Of a DNA stretch of 64,000 nucleotides, positions 7,718 to 17,477 are shown in pieces (the stretch's first letter is position 1; every line of letters begins with the position of its first letter). Source of the stretch: VRUE01 sp963762205 (GTDB taxonomy: Bacteria; Actinomycetota; Thermoleophilia; Solirubrobacterales; 70-9); NCBI GenBank assembly GCA_963762205.1, contig CAVXJZ010000002.1, forward strand, positions 372,001 to 436,000, written 5' to 3'. The notes below the pieces were generated by a model. The model saw only the letters and a list, made by a program, of their open reading frames with translations, searched no databases and was not told the origin of the DNA. Made by a program: the position numbers and the translations under genes.

Positions 7718-9260
7718 CTAGCCGCAGGAGTCGGGCGATTCGCCGCCGGCGGCGGCGCGCGCTTCCTCGTAGCGGGCGACGTCGGCTTCGAACTTCGCTT
7801 CGTTCGAGGAGAACGAGTGCTCCCCGCAGGTCCCCGGCTTGACCACGTAGAAGAGGTAGTCGACCTTCGCCGGCCGGGCGGCCGCTTCGATCGAGGCGAG
7901 CCCGGGGCTGTCGATCGGCCCGGGCGGCAGGCCGCTGTTGGTGCGCGTGTTGTAGGGAGAGGGGGTGGCCAGTTCGGATTCGGTCAGCGGCTCGTCGTAG
8001 TTGCCGGTGGCGAAGCGCGTCGTCGCGTCGATCCCGAGCGGCATCCTTTCGTGGAGCCGGTTGTAGATGACCGCCGCGACCAGCGGGCGCTCGCGGTCGA
8101 TCATCGCCTCGCGCTCGACCATCGAGGCGATCGTGAGCACGTCGTAGACGGTCAGGTTCTTCGACTTCGCGTAGCGCATGTCGACGCCCTTGATCCGGCG
8201 CTTGAAGTCCTCGATCTGAAGCTGGACCAGGTCCGCCGCGGGCGCGCCCGGCTTCAGTTCGAAGGTGTCGGGGAAGAGGAACCCCTCGAGATCGCGGGCG
8301 CCCTTGCCGCCGTAGCGGGCCGGGTTCAGGTATCGCGAGCGCACGCTCGCCTCGAGGTAGCTGCCGGAGAGGCCGGCTTCCTCCGCCAGGGGCGCCGCCT
8401 GGGCGCGGCTGTAGCCCTCGGGGATCGTCACCGTCGCGACCTTCCTTGCGGGCGCCGTGGTGAGCGCGTCGATCGCGGCGCCGTAGGACATGTCGCGGGC
8501 GAGCACGAAGCGGCCCGGGTAGAGGCCCGAGCGCTCACCCGCGATCGTCACCCGGAACTGGAACAGGGTCGAGCTCGAGACGACGCCGTTCTGGTCGAGG
8601 ATGTCGCCGACCTCGCTGACGCTCGCCCCCTTCGGGATCGTGACCACGACCTCGCCCGAGCCGTCGCCGTGAAACGGCTGGAACAGCGCGAATAGGAACC
8701 AGAGGACGGCGAGCGCGGCGAGCGCCCCCATCGCTCGCAGGGGATGTCGGCGCAGAGCGGCGAGAGCGCCGGAGCCCGGCCGGGGCGGGCGCGCCGCGCG
8801 CCGGGGCGGCTCCTGCTCTTCCTCCTCGAACGGCTCGGGGTCCTCCTCCCAGAAGCTCTCGTCGGCCGTTCGGGGGCGAACCGGCGGGTCGGGATCCTGC
8901 GGCGGAACCGGCGGGTCGGGAGTGCCCGGCGCTGGCGGCGGCGGAACCGGTGGGTCGGGATGCGGCGCTGCGGCGGATCGGCGGGTCGGGAGCCTGCGGC
9001 GGACTCGGCGGGTCGGGAGCCTGCGGCGGACTCGGCGGGTCGGGAGGCTGCGGCGGATTCGGCGGGTCGGGAGGCTGCGGCGGATTCGGCGGGTCGGGAG
9101 GCTGCGGCGGCGGCGGCGCGGCGGCGGCCTCCTCCGCCTCGCGCTCCTTCCGGCGCTGCTCGTTGCGGCGCGCTTCCCGCTCCCTGCGACGCTGCTCGCG
9201 CGCCGCGGCCTGTGGATCGTCGGGGTCGGCGAAGGCGTCGCCGCGGCGGTCATCAGTCAT
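7718..9260 (-). CDS. mltG: Endolytic murein transglycosylase MltG, frameshifted in its proline-rich linker
   Basis: Reassembled, this is about 513 residues. It starts with ATG 9260 (MTDDRRGDAF), overlapping the ruvX stop by 8 nt. A charged Arg/Glu-rich segment is followed by a proline-rich repeat tract, one membrane helix (MGALAALAVLWFLFALF) and the YceG domain with VEREAMIDRERPLVAAVIYNRL (catalytic Glu) and MPLGIDATTRFA. MltG cleaves nascent glycan strands at the outer face of the membrane. The frame breaks at about 8977 because one 27-bp repeat unit has only 26 bp; restoring one base joins the two halves. The charged cytoplasmic region and Pro repeats are not part of the family core. Confidence 0.88.
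8972..9105 (-). repeat. 27-bp tandem repeat encoding proline-rich nonapeptides in mltG
   Basis: Five consecutive units begin at 8972, 8998, 9025, 9052 and 9079. Four are exactly 27 bp and differ at one or two positions; each encodes a PPQPPDPPN-type nonapeptide on the minus strand. The first unit (8972-8997) has 26 bp, which shifts the mltG frame. Because the unit length is a multiple of three, copy-number change alone would not break the gene; the missing base would. Confidence 0.9.
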
Positions 9261-9699
9261 CGCCGTCCCCCTCTGCGGACTGCTCCGGATCGGCCCGCTC
9301 GGGATCGGGCTGCTCGGGATCGGCGTGCGCGGCCAGATACGCCTCGAGCAGGTGGGCCGCCGCCAGCGAGTCGGGCGGCGCGGCGGCGCCGCCACGCCGA
9401 CTGGCCTCGGCCATCCGGGTCGTGAGGCGCTCGTCGTATGTCTCGACCGGGACGTCGAGCAGCGCCTCCAGTTCGCCGCAGAAGGTGCGCACCAGGCCGG
9501 CCTGTGCGCCTTCCTCGCCGCTCAGGTGCAGAGGCAGCCCGACGACGACGCGCTCGACCCCGTGCTCGGCGACGATGTCGGCGACGGTGCGCGGCTCCGG
9601 CGGCTCGATCGTCGGCAGCGGCGTCGCCAGGGTCCCGCTCGGGTCCGAGAGCGCGCACCCGATCCGCGCGGTGCCGTGGTCCAGGGCGAGGACGCGCAT
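9253..9699 (-). CDS. ruvX: Putative pre-16S rRNA nuclease (YqgF family)
   Basis: The 148-residue protein has an RNase H-like fold. Motifs are LALDHGTARIGCALSD (first catalytic Asp), ERVVVGLPLHLSG, ETYDERLTT (catalytic Glu/Asp region) and DSLAAAHLLEAYL (last Asp). The family trims 16S rRNA precursor ends; an older name is Holliday-junction resolvase-like. ATG 9699 (MRVLALDHG) is chosen because the fold begins immediately there; a longer frame to 9765 has no domain sequence. It has a tail rich in Pro, Asp and Glu. The alaS-ruvX-mltG-aroE order is the standard one for the phylum. Confidence 0.92.
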   Translation of the reverse strand: MRVLALDHGTARIGCALSDPSGTLATPLPTIEPPEPRTVADIVAEHGVERVVVGLPLHLSGEEGAQAGLVRTFCGELEALLDVPVETYDERLTTRMAEASRRGGAAAPPDSLAAAHLLEAYLAAHADPEQPDPERADPEQSAEGDGDD

Positions 9700-9733
9700 C
9701 CCTAGGCGGCGGCCGCCGCGACCCGTGTCGGTG

Positions 9734-12415
9734 TCATTCGGCGAGCCCCCGCTCGATCGCCGCACGCGCGGCGGCCAGGGCCTCGTCCAGTCTGGCGCCG
9801 TCCCGGCCCCCGGCCTGGGCCATCTCGTCGCGTCCGCCGCCGCCGCCGCCGACCACCGGCGCCGCCTCGGCGACCGCCGTCGCCGCCGAGGCCCCGCGCG
9901 TGACCGCGTCCTGGGAGACGAGCGCGACGAGGCCGACCCTGTCGCCCTCGGCTCCGCCGAGCACCACGGCCGAGCAGCCGCCGAGCTTCGACTGGATCCT
10001 GTTGGCGAGCTCGAGCAGTTGCTTCTGGTCGGCGATCGGCGCCCTCGCGCAGACGAGCCTCAGGCCGTCGCGCTCCTCCGCCTCGGCTGTCAGCCTGTCC
10101 GCCTGCTCGGCGAGCAGCTCCTTCTCCGCCCGCTTCGCCCCCTCGCCTGCCACCTTCATGCTCTTCGCCGCGCGACGGGCCCCGGCCAGCGGGTCCTGCG
10201 GTGCGCCGAGCAGCTCGCCGACCTCGCGCAGCTGCTCCTCGCGCTCGCGGAACCAGTCGATCGCGGCCGGCCCGGTGAGCGCCTCGATCCTGCGCACGTT
10301 GGCGGCGCTCGACCCCTCGGAGGCGATCTTGAAGATGCCGATCTCGGCCGTGTTGGCGACGTGGGTCCCGCCGCAGAGCTCGCGCGAGACCCCGTCGACC
10401 TCGACCACCCGGACCCACTCGCCGTATTTCTCCCCGAACAGCGCCATCGCCCCCAGCTCCTCCGCCTCGGCGCGGCCCATCTCCAGCCAGCGCACCGGGC
10501 GGCTCTCCTTGATCCAGGCGTTGACGCGGTCCTCGATCTCGCTCAGCTCCTCGGGGCCGAGGGCCTGGCCGTGGGTGAAGTCGAAGCGCAGCTTGTCGGG
10601 GCGAACCGCGGAGCCGGCCTGGCGCACGTGGGTCCCGAGCCGGGCCCGCAGCGCCGCGTGCAGCAGGTGGGTCGCCGTGTGGTTGCGCATCGTCGCGTGA
10701 CGGGTCTCGCGGTCGACCAGGGCATCGACGGCGGCCTCCTCCGCTCCCAGGCGGGCGCGCTCCTCGTCACCGGCCGCCTCGCGCCCGTCCTCGCTCGTCC
10801 CGGGGCGGCGGGGGACGACCTCGACGACCTGGTCGTCTCCCACCCGGTAGACCTCGACCACCTCCGCCTCCTCGCCGGTGGCCCAGCGCAGCACGCCGGA
10901 GTCGGCGACCTGTCCTCCCCCCTCGGCGTAGAAGGGGCTCTGCTCGAGCTTGATCAGGGCGCGGCCCTCGTCGGGCTGGACCGCGGCCACGCCGGTCGTC
11001 GTGCGCAGCGTCTCGTAGCCGACGAACTCCGTCGCGGCGGCGGTGCCGGCAAAGGCCTGGACCGCCTCGTGGCGGTCCTCGGAGCCATGCGCGGTGGCGG
11101 CGCCGACGCGGGCGCGCTGGCGCTGCTCCTCCATCAGCTCCTCGAAGCCGCCGTCGTCGACCGAGAGCCCCTGCTCGGCGAGCAGCTCCCTGGTCAGGTC
11201 GTAGGGGAAGCCATAGGTGTCGTGCAGGCGGAAGGCGTCCTCGGCGTCGATCCATGAGGTCTCGCCCTCCCTGGCCTCGGCGACCAGCTGCTCGAGCTGC
11301 TCGGTGCCGCGCTCCAGGGTCCTGCCGAAGCTCTCCTCCTCGTCGGCGATCCAGCGCCCGATCGTCTCGCGCTCGGCGCCCAGCTCCGGGTAGGCGTCGC
11401 CCATGATCTCGATCGTCCTCGCGGCGAAGCGACCGAGCCAGGGCGACTCGAGGCCGAGCGTGCGGCCCTGCTGGATCGCCCGGCGCATGATCCGGCGCAG
11501 GATGTAGCCGCGGTCTTCGTTGGAGGGGACGACGCCGTCGGCGATCAGGAATGTGGCGCCGCGGGCGTGGTCGGCGACGATCCGCATCGCCCGCGTGACC
11601 GCGCCGCCGTCGGCGTAGGAGCGCCCGGAGAGCTCCTCGGCGAGGTCGATCAGCGGCCGCATCAGGTCGGTCTCGAAGACCGAGGGCACGTTTTGGAGGA
11701 TCGCCGCCATCCGGTCGAGCCCCATGCCGGTGTCGATGTTGCGCATCGGCAGCTCGGTCAGGCCGCCGTCGGCGGCGAGGTCGTAGCTCATGAACACGTG
11801 GTTCCAGAACTCGAGGAAGCGATCGGTGTCGTCGCCCGGGCGCTCGCCCTCCGCGCCGAACTCCCGGCCGCGGTCGAGATAGAGCTCCGAGCAGGGGCCG
11901 CAGGGGCCGGTCGGGCCGGCCTGCCAGAAGTTGTCCTCGCGGCCGAGGCGGACGATCCGCTCGTCGGGCACGCCGGTCGCCTGCCAGATCGAGATCGCCT
12001 CCTGGTCGGGGCCGAGGCCGAGCTCCTCGTCGCCGCCGAAGACGGTGACCCAGATCCGTTCCGGGTCCATGCCGAAGCCGGCGGTGGACAGCTCCCACCC
12101 CCAGGGGATCGACTCCTCCTTGAAGTAGTCGCCGAAGCTCCAGTTGCCGAGCATCTCGAAGAAGGTCAGGTGGCGGGCGGTCTTGCCAACCTCCTCGACG
12201 TCGGTCGTGCGGAAGCACTTCTGGACGTCGGCGAGGCGAGGGGCCGGCGGCTGCTCGCGACCCAGGAAGTAGGGCTTGAAGGGCTGCATGCCGGCGGTGG
12301 TCAGCAACACGGAGGGATCGTGGACGGAGGGCACCAGAGAGGCCGAGGGGACGATCCTGTGGCCGCGCTCCTCGAAGAAGGAGAGGTAGGTCTGGCGGAT
12401 CTCGGCGGCCTTCAT
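9734..12415 (-). CDS. alaS: Alanyl-tRNA synthetase
   Basis: The 893-residue protein is full length for a bacterial AlaRS. The class II catalytic core opens with MKAAEIRQTYLSFFEERGH. The editing domain carries the zinc motifs HTATHLLHAAL (HxxxH) and CGGTHVANTAEIG (CxxxH), and the C-terminal domain ends in a glycine-rich stretch (GGGGGGRDEMAQAGG). It charges tRNA-Ala and clears Ser and Gly mischarged tRNA. ATG 12415 is selected because homology begins exactly there; the frame extends upstream into mnmA without stops but without recognisable sequence. The gene lies 43 bp after mnmA and 34 bp before ruvX. Confidence 0.96.
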   Translation of the reverse strand: MKAAEIRQTYLSFFEERGHRIVPSASLVPSVHDPSVLLTTAGMQPFKPYFLGREQPPAPRLADVQKCFRTTDVEEVGKTARHLTFFEMLGNWSFGDYFKEESIPWGWELSTAGFGMDPERIWVTVFGGDEELGLGPDQEAISIWQATGVPDERIVRLGREDNFWQAGPTGPCGPCSELYLDRGREFGAEGERPGDDTDRFLEFWNHVFMSYDLAADGGLTELPMRNIDTGMGLDRMAAILQNVPSVFETDLMRPLIDLAEELSGRSYADGGAVTRAMRIVADHARGATFLIADGVVPSNEDRGYILRRIMRRAIQQGRTLGLESPWLGRFAARTIEIMGDAYPELGAERETIGRWIADEEESFGRTLERGTEQLEQLVAEAREGETSWIDAEDAFRLHDTYGFPYDLTRELLAEQGLSVDDGGFEELMEEQRQRARVGAATAHGSEDRHEAVQAFAGTAAATEFVGYETLRTTTGVAAVQPDEGRALIKLEQSPFYAEGGGQVADSGVLRWATGEEAEVVEVYRVGDDQVVEVVPRRPGTSEDGREAAGDEERARLGAEEAAVDALVDRETRHATMRNHTATHLLHAALRARLGTHVRQAGSAVRPDKLRFDFTHGQALGPEELSEIEDRVNAWIKESRPVRWLEMGRAEAEELGAMALFGEKYGEWVRVVEVDGVSRELCGGTHVANTAEIGIFKIASEGSSAANVRRIEALTGPAAIDWFREREEQLREVGELLGAPQDPLAGARRAAKSMKVAGEGAKRAEKELLAEQADRLTAEAEERDGLRLVCARAPIADQKQLLELANRIQSKLGGCSAVVLGGAEGDRVGLVALVSQDAVTRGASAATAVAEAAPVVGGGGGGRDEMAQAGGRDGARLDEALAAARAAIERGLAE

Positions 12416-12458
12416 TGAAGTGGGAGCGTAAGCACTATCGGCGGCGGCAGGCGCCGGG

Positions 12459-13967
12459 TCAGGCCGCGGCGGCGATCGTACCGTGGCCGACGATCGCCTC
12501 GCCGGCGAGCAGCACCGCGGTCTGGCCGGGGGAGGCGGCGCTGAACTCCTCGCCGAGCTCGACCTCGAGCGCCGCGTGCGGGCCGGGTGCGGCGGCCTGG
12601 GCCGCGCCGGCTGCGGGCGGCGCTCCGCCGGCCGCCGCGGGCGACGCTCCACCGGCCCGTGCCGCGGCGGGCACGACCTGGGAGTGGTAGCGGAGTCGCA
12701 CGCCGTCGACCCTGGCGCCGTCGCGATGCAGGAACGCGTCGCGGAGGCGAACGGACCTCGTCCCCAGCTCGGCGCGGGTGCCGACCGTGACGGTGTTGGC
12801 ATCGGCGTCGGTGGCGAGGACGTAGAGCGGCTCCGGCGCCGAGACCCCGATCCCGCGACGCTGTCCGACGGTGAAGTCGTGGTGACCGCCGTGGCTGCCG
12901 ATCTCGCGCCCGGCGCTGTCGAGCACGGCGCCGCTGCGCTCGCGCATGCCGCCGTGGCGCCGCAGGAACCGGGACTTGCCCTGGCCGGCGAGAAAGCAGA
13001 GGTCCTGGCTCTCCGGCTTCTGTGCGATCTCGAGGCCGTGCCGGGCGGCGATCTCGCGCACCTCGGGCTTGCTCAGCTCGGTGAGCGGGAAGCGGACCCG
13101 ATCGAGCAGGGCCGGAGGCAGCGCGGCGAGCATGTAGCTCTGGTCCTTGGCCCGGTCGGCTGCCGCGGCGAGCAGCGGGCCGGTGCCGTCGTCGATGATG
13201 CGCGCGTAGTGGCCGGTGACGAGGTGGGTGGCGCCCAGGCGCTCCGCGAGGTCGATCATCGCCGCGATCCGCACCTCGCCGTTGCAGACGATGCAGGGAT
13301 TGGGCGTGGCGCCTGCGGCGTACCCGTCGAGGAAGCCGCCGACCACGCGGCTGCGGAATTCCTCCTCCAGGTCGAGGGTGAGGTGCGGGACGCCGATCGA
13401 GTGGGCTACCTCGCGGGCGCCGAGCACGGCCTCCGGCGAGCAGCAGGCCTTCGCTCCGTCGGTCTCGGGGTCGGCCCAGAGCTTCAGGGTCACACCGACC
13501 ACCTCCGCCCCGCGCTCGCGTTCGAGCAGGGCGGCGACGGCGCTGTCGACGCCGCCCGACATCGCGACAAGTACGCGGCCGGGGTTAGGCTCGGCGAGCC
13601 GCTCCTGCGACGCGGCGGCGCGGGCCAGGGCTCGATGCAGCGCGTCGGCGGCGAGCTGGGCCGCGTGTCGCTTCGCCGGTGTCAGCCCGCCGATCTCGGC
13701 GTCTATCGCGTCGGCATCGACACGGGCCGCGCGCAGGACCGGCTCGCCGGCGACGAGCTCGGTGGCGGCGGCGGTGGCGGCGCGTGTCGCCCCGCATCCC
13801 TCCGCGTCAAAGGTCGCCATGGCGATTCGGCCGGCCTCGATCTCCACCGAGATCCGCGCCAGGTCGCCGCAGGCGGCGCCCCCGGCGGCGCCCGTGAAGG
13901 CTCCCTCCCCGGCGGGGCCACGCCTGGAGTCGTCGCGCAGATAGTGCTCGAAAGCTTCCGAATCCAT
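12459..13967 (-). CDS. mnmA: Fused IscU/NifU-like scaffold domain and tRNA 2-thiouridylase MnmA
   Basis: The 502-residue protein starts with ATG 13967 (MDSEAFEHYL). Residues 1-about 120 resemble the IscU/SufU Fe-S scaffold: AACGDLARISVEI and FDAEGCGATRAATAAATEL keep two cluster cysteines and the CGD aspartate, but the third site reads KRHAAQLAADAL where IscU has HC. Residues about 130-502 are MnmA, which makes s2U34 in tRNA: P-loop VAMSGGVDSAV, catalytic cysteines in AKACCSPEA and NPCIVCNGEVR, and FTVGQRRGIGV. An Ala/Pro-rich insertion lies near the C-terminus (about 12585-12675). The fusion suggests channelled sulfur or cluster chemistry for tRNA thiolation. Confidence 0.9.
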   Translation of the reverse strand: MDSEAFEHYLRDDSRRGPAGEGAFTGAAGGAACGDLARISVEIEAGRIAMATFDAEGCGATRAATAAATELVAGEPVLRAARVDADAIDAEIGGLTPAKRHAAQLAADALHRALARAAASQERLAEPNPGRVLVAMSGGVDSAVAALLERERGAEVVGVTLKLWADPETDGAKACCSPEAVLGAREVAHSIGVPHLTLDLEEEFRSRVVGGFLDGYAAGATPNPCIVCNGEVRIAAMIDLAERLGATHLVTGHYARIIDDGTGPLLAAAADRAKDQSYMLAALPPALLDRVRFPLTELSKPEVREIAARHGLEIAQKPESQDLCFLAGQGKSRFLRRHGGMRERSGAVLDSAGREIGSHGGHHDFTVGQRRGIGVSAPEPLYVLATDADANTVTVGTRAELGTRSVRLRDAFLHRDGARVDGVRLRYHSQVVPAAARAGGASPAAAGGAPPAAGAAQAAAPGPHAALEVELGEEFSAASPGQTAVLLAGEAIVGHGTIAAAA

Positions 13968-14003
13968 ACGCGAAGGGTAAGCCGTGAACCGCAGAACTAC
14001 GGT

Positions 14004-14047
14004 GAGCCGTCGATTCGACCTCCCATGGGTGTTCAATCGGCGGCTCG
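14004..14047. repeat. 44-bp direct repeat, left copy, spanning the stop of the AbiEi-like gene
   Basis: This copy matches 14944-14987 at 40 of 44 positions in the same orientation. It is an imperfect dyad whose centre here is CCCATGGG, with CGATT/AATCG ends. It contains the stop codon of the gene at 14033. Together the two copies bracket that gene closely. Confidence 0.85.
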
Positions 14048-14995
14048 AGCGGCGAGGAGGACGCTCAAGTCCGAAGCAAGAGCATCTGGTTCACCCTTCA
14101 GCTGCCGCCAGGTCACCCGGGTTGAGCGCCAGCCTTCGGCCAGCAGGATCCGATCCCGCTCACGATCTGCCTCGAATGCCCGGGCTGTGCCGTGAACCGC
14201 CCGTCCGTCGAGCTCCGCGATCAGCCTCTCCCGTCGCCACAGGCAGTCGACCTCGTAGAAGCGGCCGCGGACCGCCAGGTCGGCGTTGAGACGCGGGCGA
14301 GGAAGGCCACGGGCGTCGAGAAACGCGACGAATGCCTCCTCGAAGTCGTTGCGGGTGATCCCGCTCTGCCCCGATGCCATCAGCAGCCGGCGCAAGCGCG
14401 CCACCCCTCGGTGACCCGGGTGCCGCTCGATCAGTTGCCACAAGGAGACGCGGTCGATCAGCTGCCGCACTTCGGCCTCGTTGAACGCTCGCTCCAGCTG
14501 CCGCATCGTGAACATGGGCGCGAGGTCGAACAGAGTCCGAAACGGCGAGGTCACGGGGATCGCTCCATTGCGGTCGATTTCGTCGGCGGCCAGCACGGAC
14601 TCGTGCCCGACGATTCCCGGCCGCCTGGTACGCGATCGGCCTGAACGCGTGACTTCGACCTGACCGCCGTCGGCCGCCGATATACGCCAAAGTCGTCCGG
14701 CGGACCTATGGCTGAGCACGGCCCCCGACCCTGACGCGAGGACGGCGGCCATCCAACGCCCCTCGAGCGTCAACAGCCTCGGATGGCCGACCGCGTAGAC
14801 GCCTCGGTGGACCGAGTGGAGCGCTCCGCGGGCCAATCTGCCGCCGACGGCGCCGCGACCCATTCCCATCGCCAGCAGCTGGCCCCGGCCGACCACGCCA
14901 TGCTGGCGGCCCGACAACTCGGAAATGGCGCGCTCCCAGGGTCGAGCCGTCGATTCGACCTCATATGGGTGTTCAATCGACGGTTCGGCGCGCAT
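14033..14995 (-). CDS. AbiEi-type winged-helix / DUF559 endonuclease-like protein
   Basis: The 320-residue protein starts at ATG 14995 (MRAEPSIEHPYEV). Residues about 25-110 look like the AbiEi antitoxin winged helix: RQHGVVGRGQLLAMGM, HRGVYAVGHPRL and AVLSHRSAGRLW. The C-terminal part (FYEVDCLWRRERLIAELDGRAVHGT...) resembles DUF559, a Vsr-like nuclease fold. AbiEi proteins are antitoxins of type IV systems and bind inverted repeats, but no AbiEii toxin lies beside it, so a toxin-antitoxin role is not shown. Copies like this are abundant and orphan in Solirubrobacterales. The gene is bracketed by 44-bp direct repeats, and a paralogue lies at 49845. Confidence 0.75.
   Translation of the reverse strand: MRAEPSIEHPYEVESTARPWERAISELSGRQHGVVGRGQLLAMGMGRGAVGGRLARGALHSVHRGVYAVGHPRLLTLEGRWMAAVLASGSGAVLSHRSAGRLWRISAADGGQVEVTRSGRSRTRRPGIVGHESVLAADEIDRNGAIPVTSPFRTLFDLAPMFTMRQLERAFNEAEVRQLIDRVSLWQLIERHPGHRGVARLRRLLMASGQSGITRNDFEEAFVAFLDARGLPRPRLNADLAVRGRFYEVDCLWRRERLIAELDGRAVHGTARAFEADRERDRILLAEGWRSTRVTWRQLKGEPDALASDLSVLLAARAAD
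14944..14987. repeat. 44-bp direct repeat, right copy, within the first codons of the AbiEi-like gene
   Basis: This is the partner of 14004-14047, with four mismatches. Its dyad centre is CATATG, and it encodes residues about 3-17 of the AbiEi-like protein. It could be an autoregulatory operator, since AbiEi proteins bind inverted repeats near their own promoters, or the scar of a duplicated target. Sequence alone does not decide between these. Confidence 0.8.
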
Positions 14996-14999
14996 GCAC

Positions 15000-15366
15000 C
15001 CGAGAGTGGCGGTGCCGGGCGCACGGGTGGCGCGCAAGAAATGAAAATGGTGCGACAGAGGCCGCGAGAGAACGCAAACGAGGCTCCAGCCCGCCGGTAC
15101 CGCCTCTGGCTTTGATCCCTTGAAGTAAAGGGTGGGAGCCTCCTCGCGACCCCAAGGGGAAGAGAGAGATCTGCTCCCGCGCCGTTTGTGTTGGGTCAAA
15201 CGGTGAGACGGCTCTCGAACGGGCTCGAGCCTCAGGACCCACCGTACCACCGGGCGGTTCCCGTGGCGAGGGGTATCTCCGTCCATGACGACGGCTGCCC
15301 GCAGCCCCGCGAGAGCCGTTTGGGGATCCCGTCCTGAGGGCGGCGCCGAAGGACGCGTCGCGCCGG
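15000..15366 (-). other. Structured intergenic stretch, possible non-coding RNA
   Basis: No convincing gene lies in this 370-bp gap. On the minus strand it folds well on paper. CGCGAG/CTCGCG plus GGAGCCTC/GAGGCTCC stems pair about 15070-15085 with 15131-15148 and enclose a small ATCCCTT/AAAGGGT hairpin. Further upstream ACGGTG/CACCGT and GGCTC/GAGCC form a second hairpin (about 15205-15253), and CGGCTCTCG pairs with CGAGAGCCG at about 15310. A T-rich tail (CATTTTCATTTCTT) follows on the minus strand at about 15040. The rod-like shape would suit a small RNA, but I could not match it to 6S, tmRNA, RNase P, SRP or a riboswitch consensus. Confidence 0.35.
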
Positions 15367-15624
15367 TCAGTCGAGGTCGAGGTTGGAGAGCAGGAGCTCT
15401 GCCTCGCTCCAGTCCTCCGGCCGAACACAGAGCCAGATCTCCCCGTGGCCGAAGCGGTCGATCGGCCAGTCGGCGGTCAGCGCCGCGTCGATGCCCGCCT
15501 CGACCAGGGCCTGGTGCCAGGCGCGCGCGGTGCGCAGGTCGGAGAACTCGCGTACCGCCTCCCAACCCTCGAAGCGGGGGTCGGAGACGTGCACCGGGGT
15601 CTGGCCGGGGCCGCGGTCGACCAC
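15367..15624 (-). CDS. Small DUF2007-like protein
   Basis: The 85-residue soluble protein starts at GTG 15624 (MVDRGPGQTP). The central stretch EFSDLRTARAWHQALVEAGIDAALTADWP and the ending EDWSEAELLLSNLDLD resemble DUF2007, a small ferredoxin-like domain annotated as a putative signal-transducing protein, often found as a stand-alone gene near housekeeping genes. It lies 34 bp downstream of aspS on the same strand and is probably cotranscribed. No catalytic residues are evident, and the function is unknown. Confidence 0.6.
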   Translation of the reverse strand: MVDRGPGQTPVHVSDPRFEGWEAVREFSDLRTARAWHQALVEAGIDAALTADWPIDRFGHGEIWLCVRPEDWSEAELLLSNLDLD

Positions 15625-15658
15625 CGGAACGGCGAAATCGATCGAAGAGGGGGCCCAC

Positions 15659-17449
<1,791 letters not shown>

Positions 17450-17477
17450 AGCCGCCTCTTCCTCGACTCCGCACAGC

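Noticed and set aside
8972..9105. CRISPR-like array
   Set aside because: The repeats are contiguous with no spacers, encode a proline-rich linker in frame and have a length that is a multiple of three.
14033..14995. A complete AbiE type IV toxin-antitoxin operon
   Set aside because: No AbiEii-type nucleotidyltransferase toxin gene is adjacent to either AbiEi-like gene (14033 or 49845). Only the antitoxin-like winged helix with a nuclease-like tail is present.
14033..15658. One 541-codon protein joining the AbiEi-like gene, the structured gap and the DUF2007-like region
   Set aside because: The upstream part has no domain sequence and lies over inverted repeats. A plausible start for the AbiEi-like protein is at 14995, and the small protein at 15367-15624 reads in another frame.
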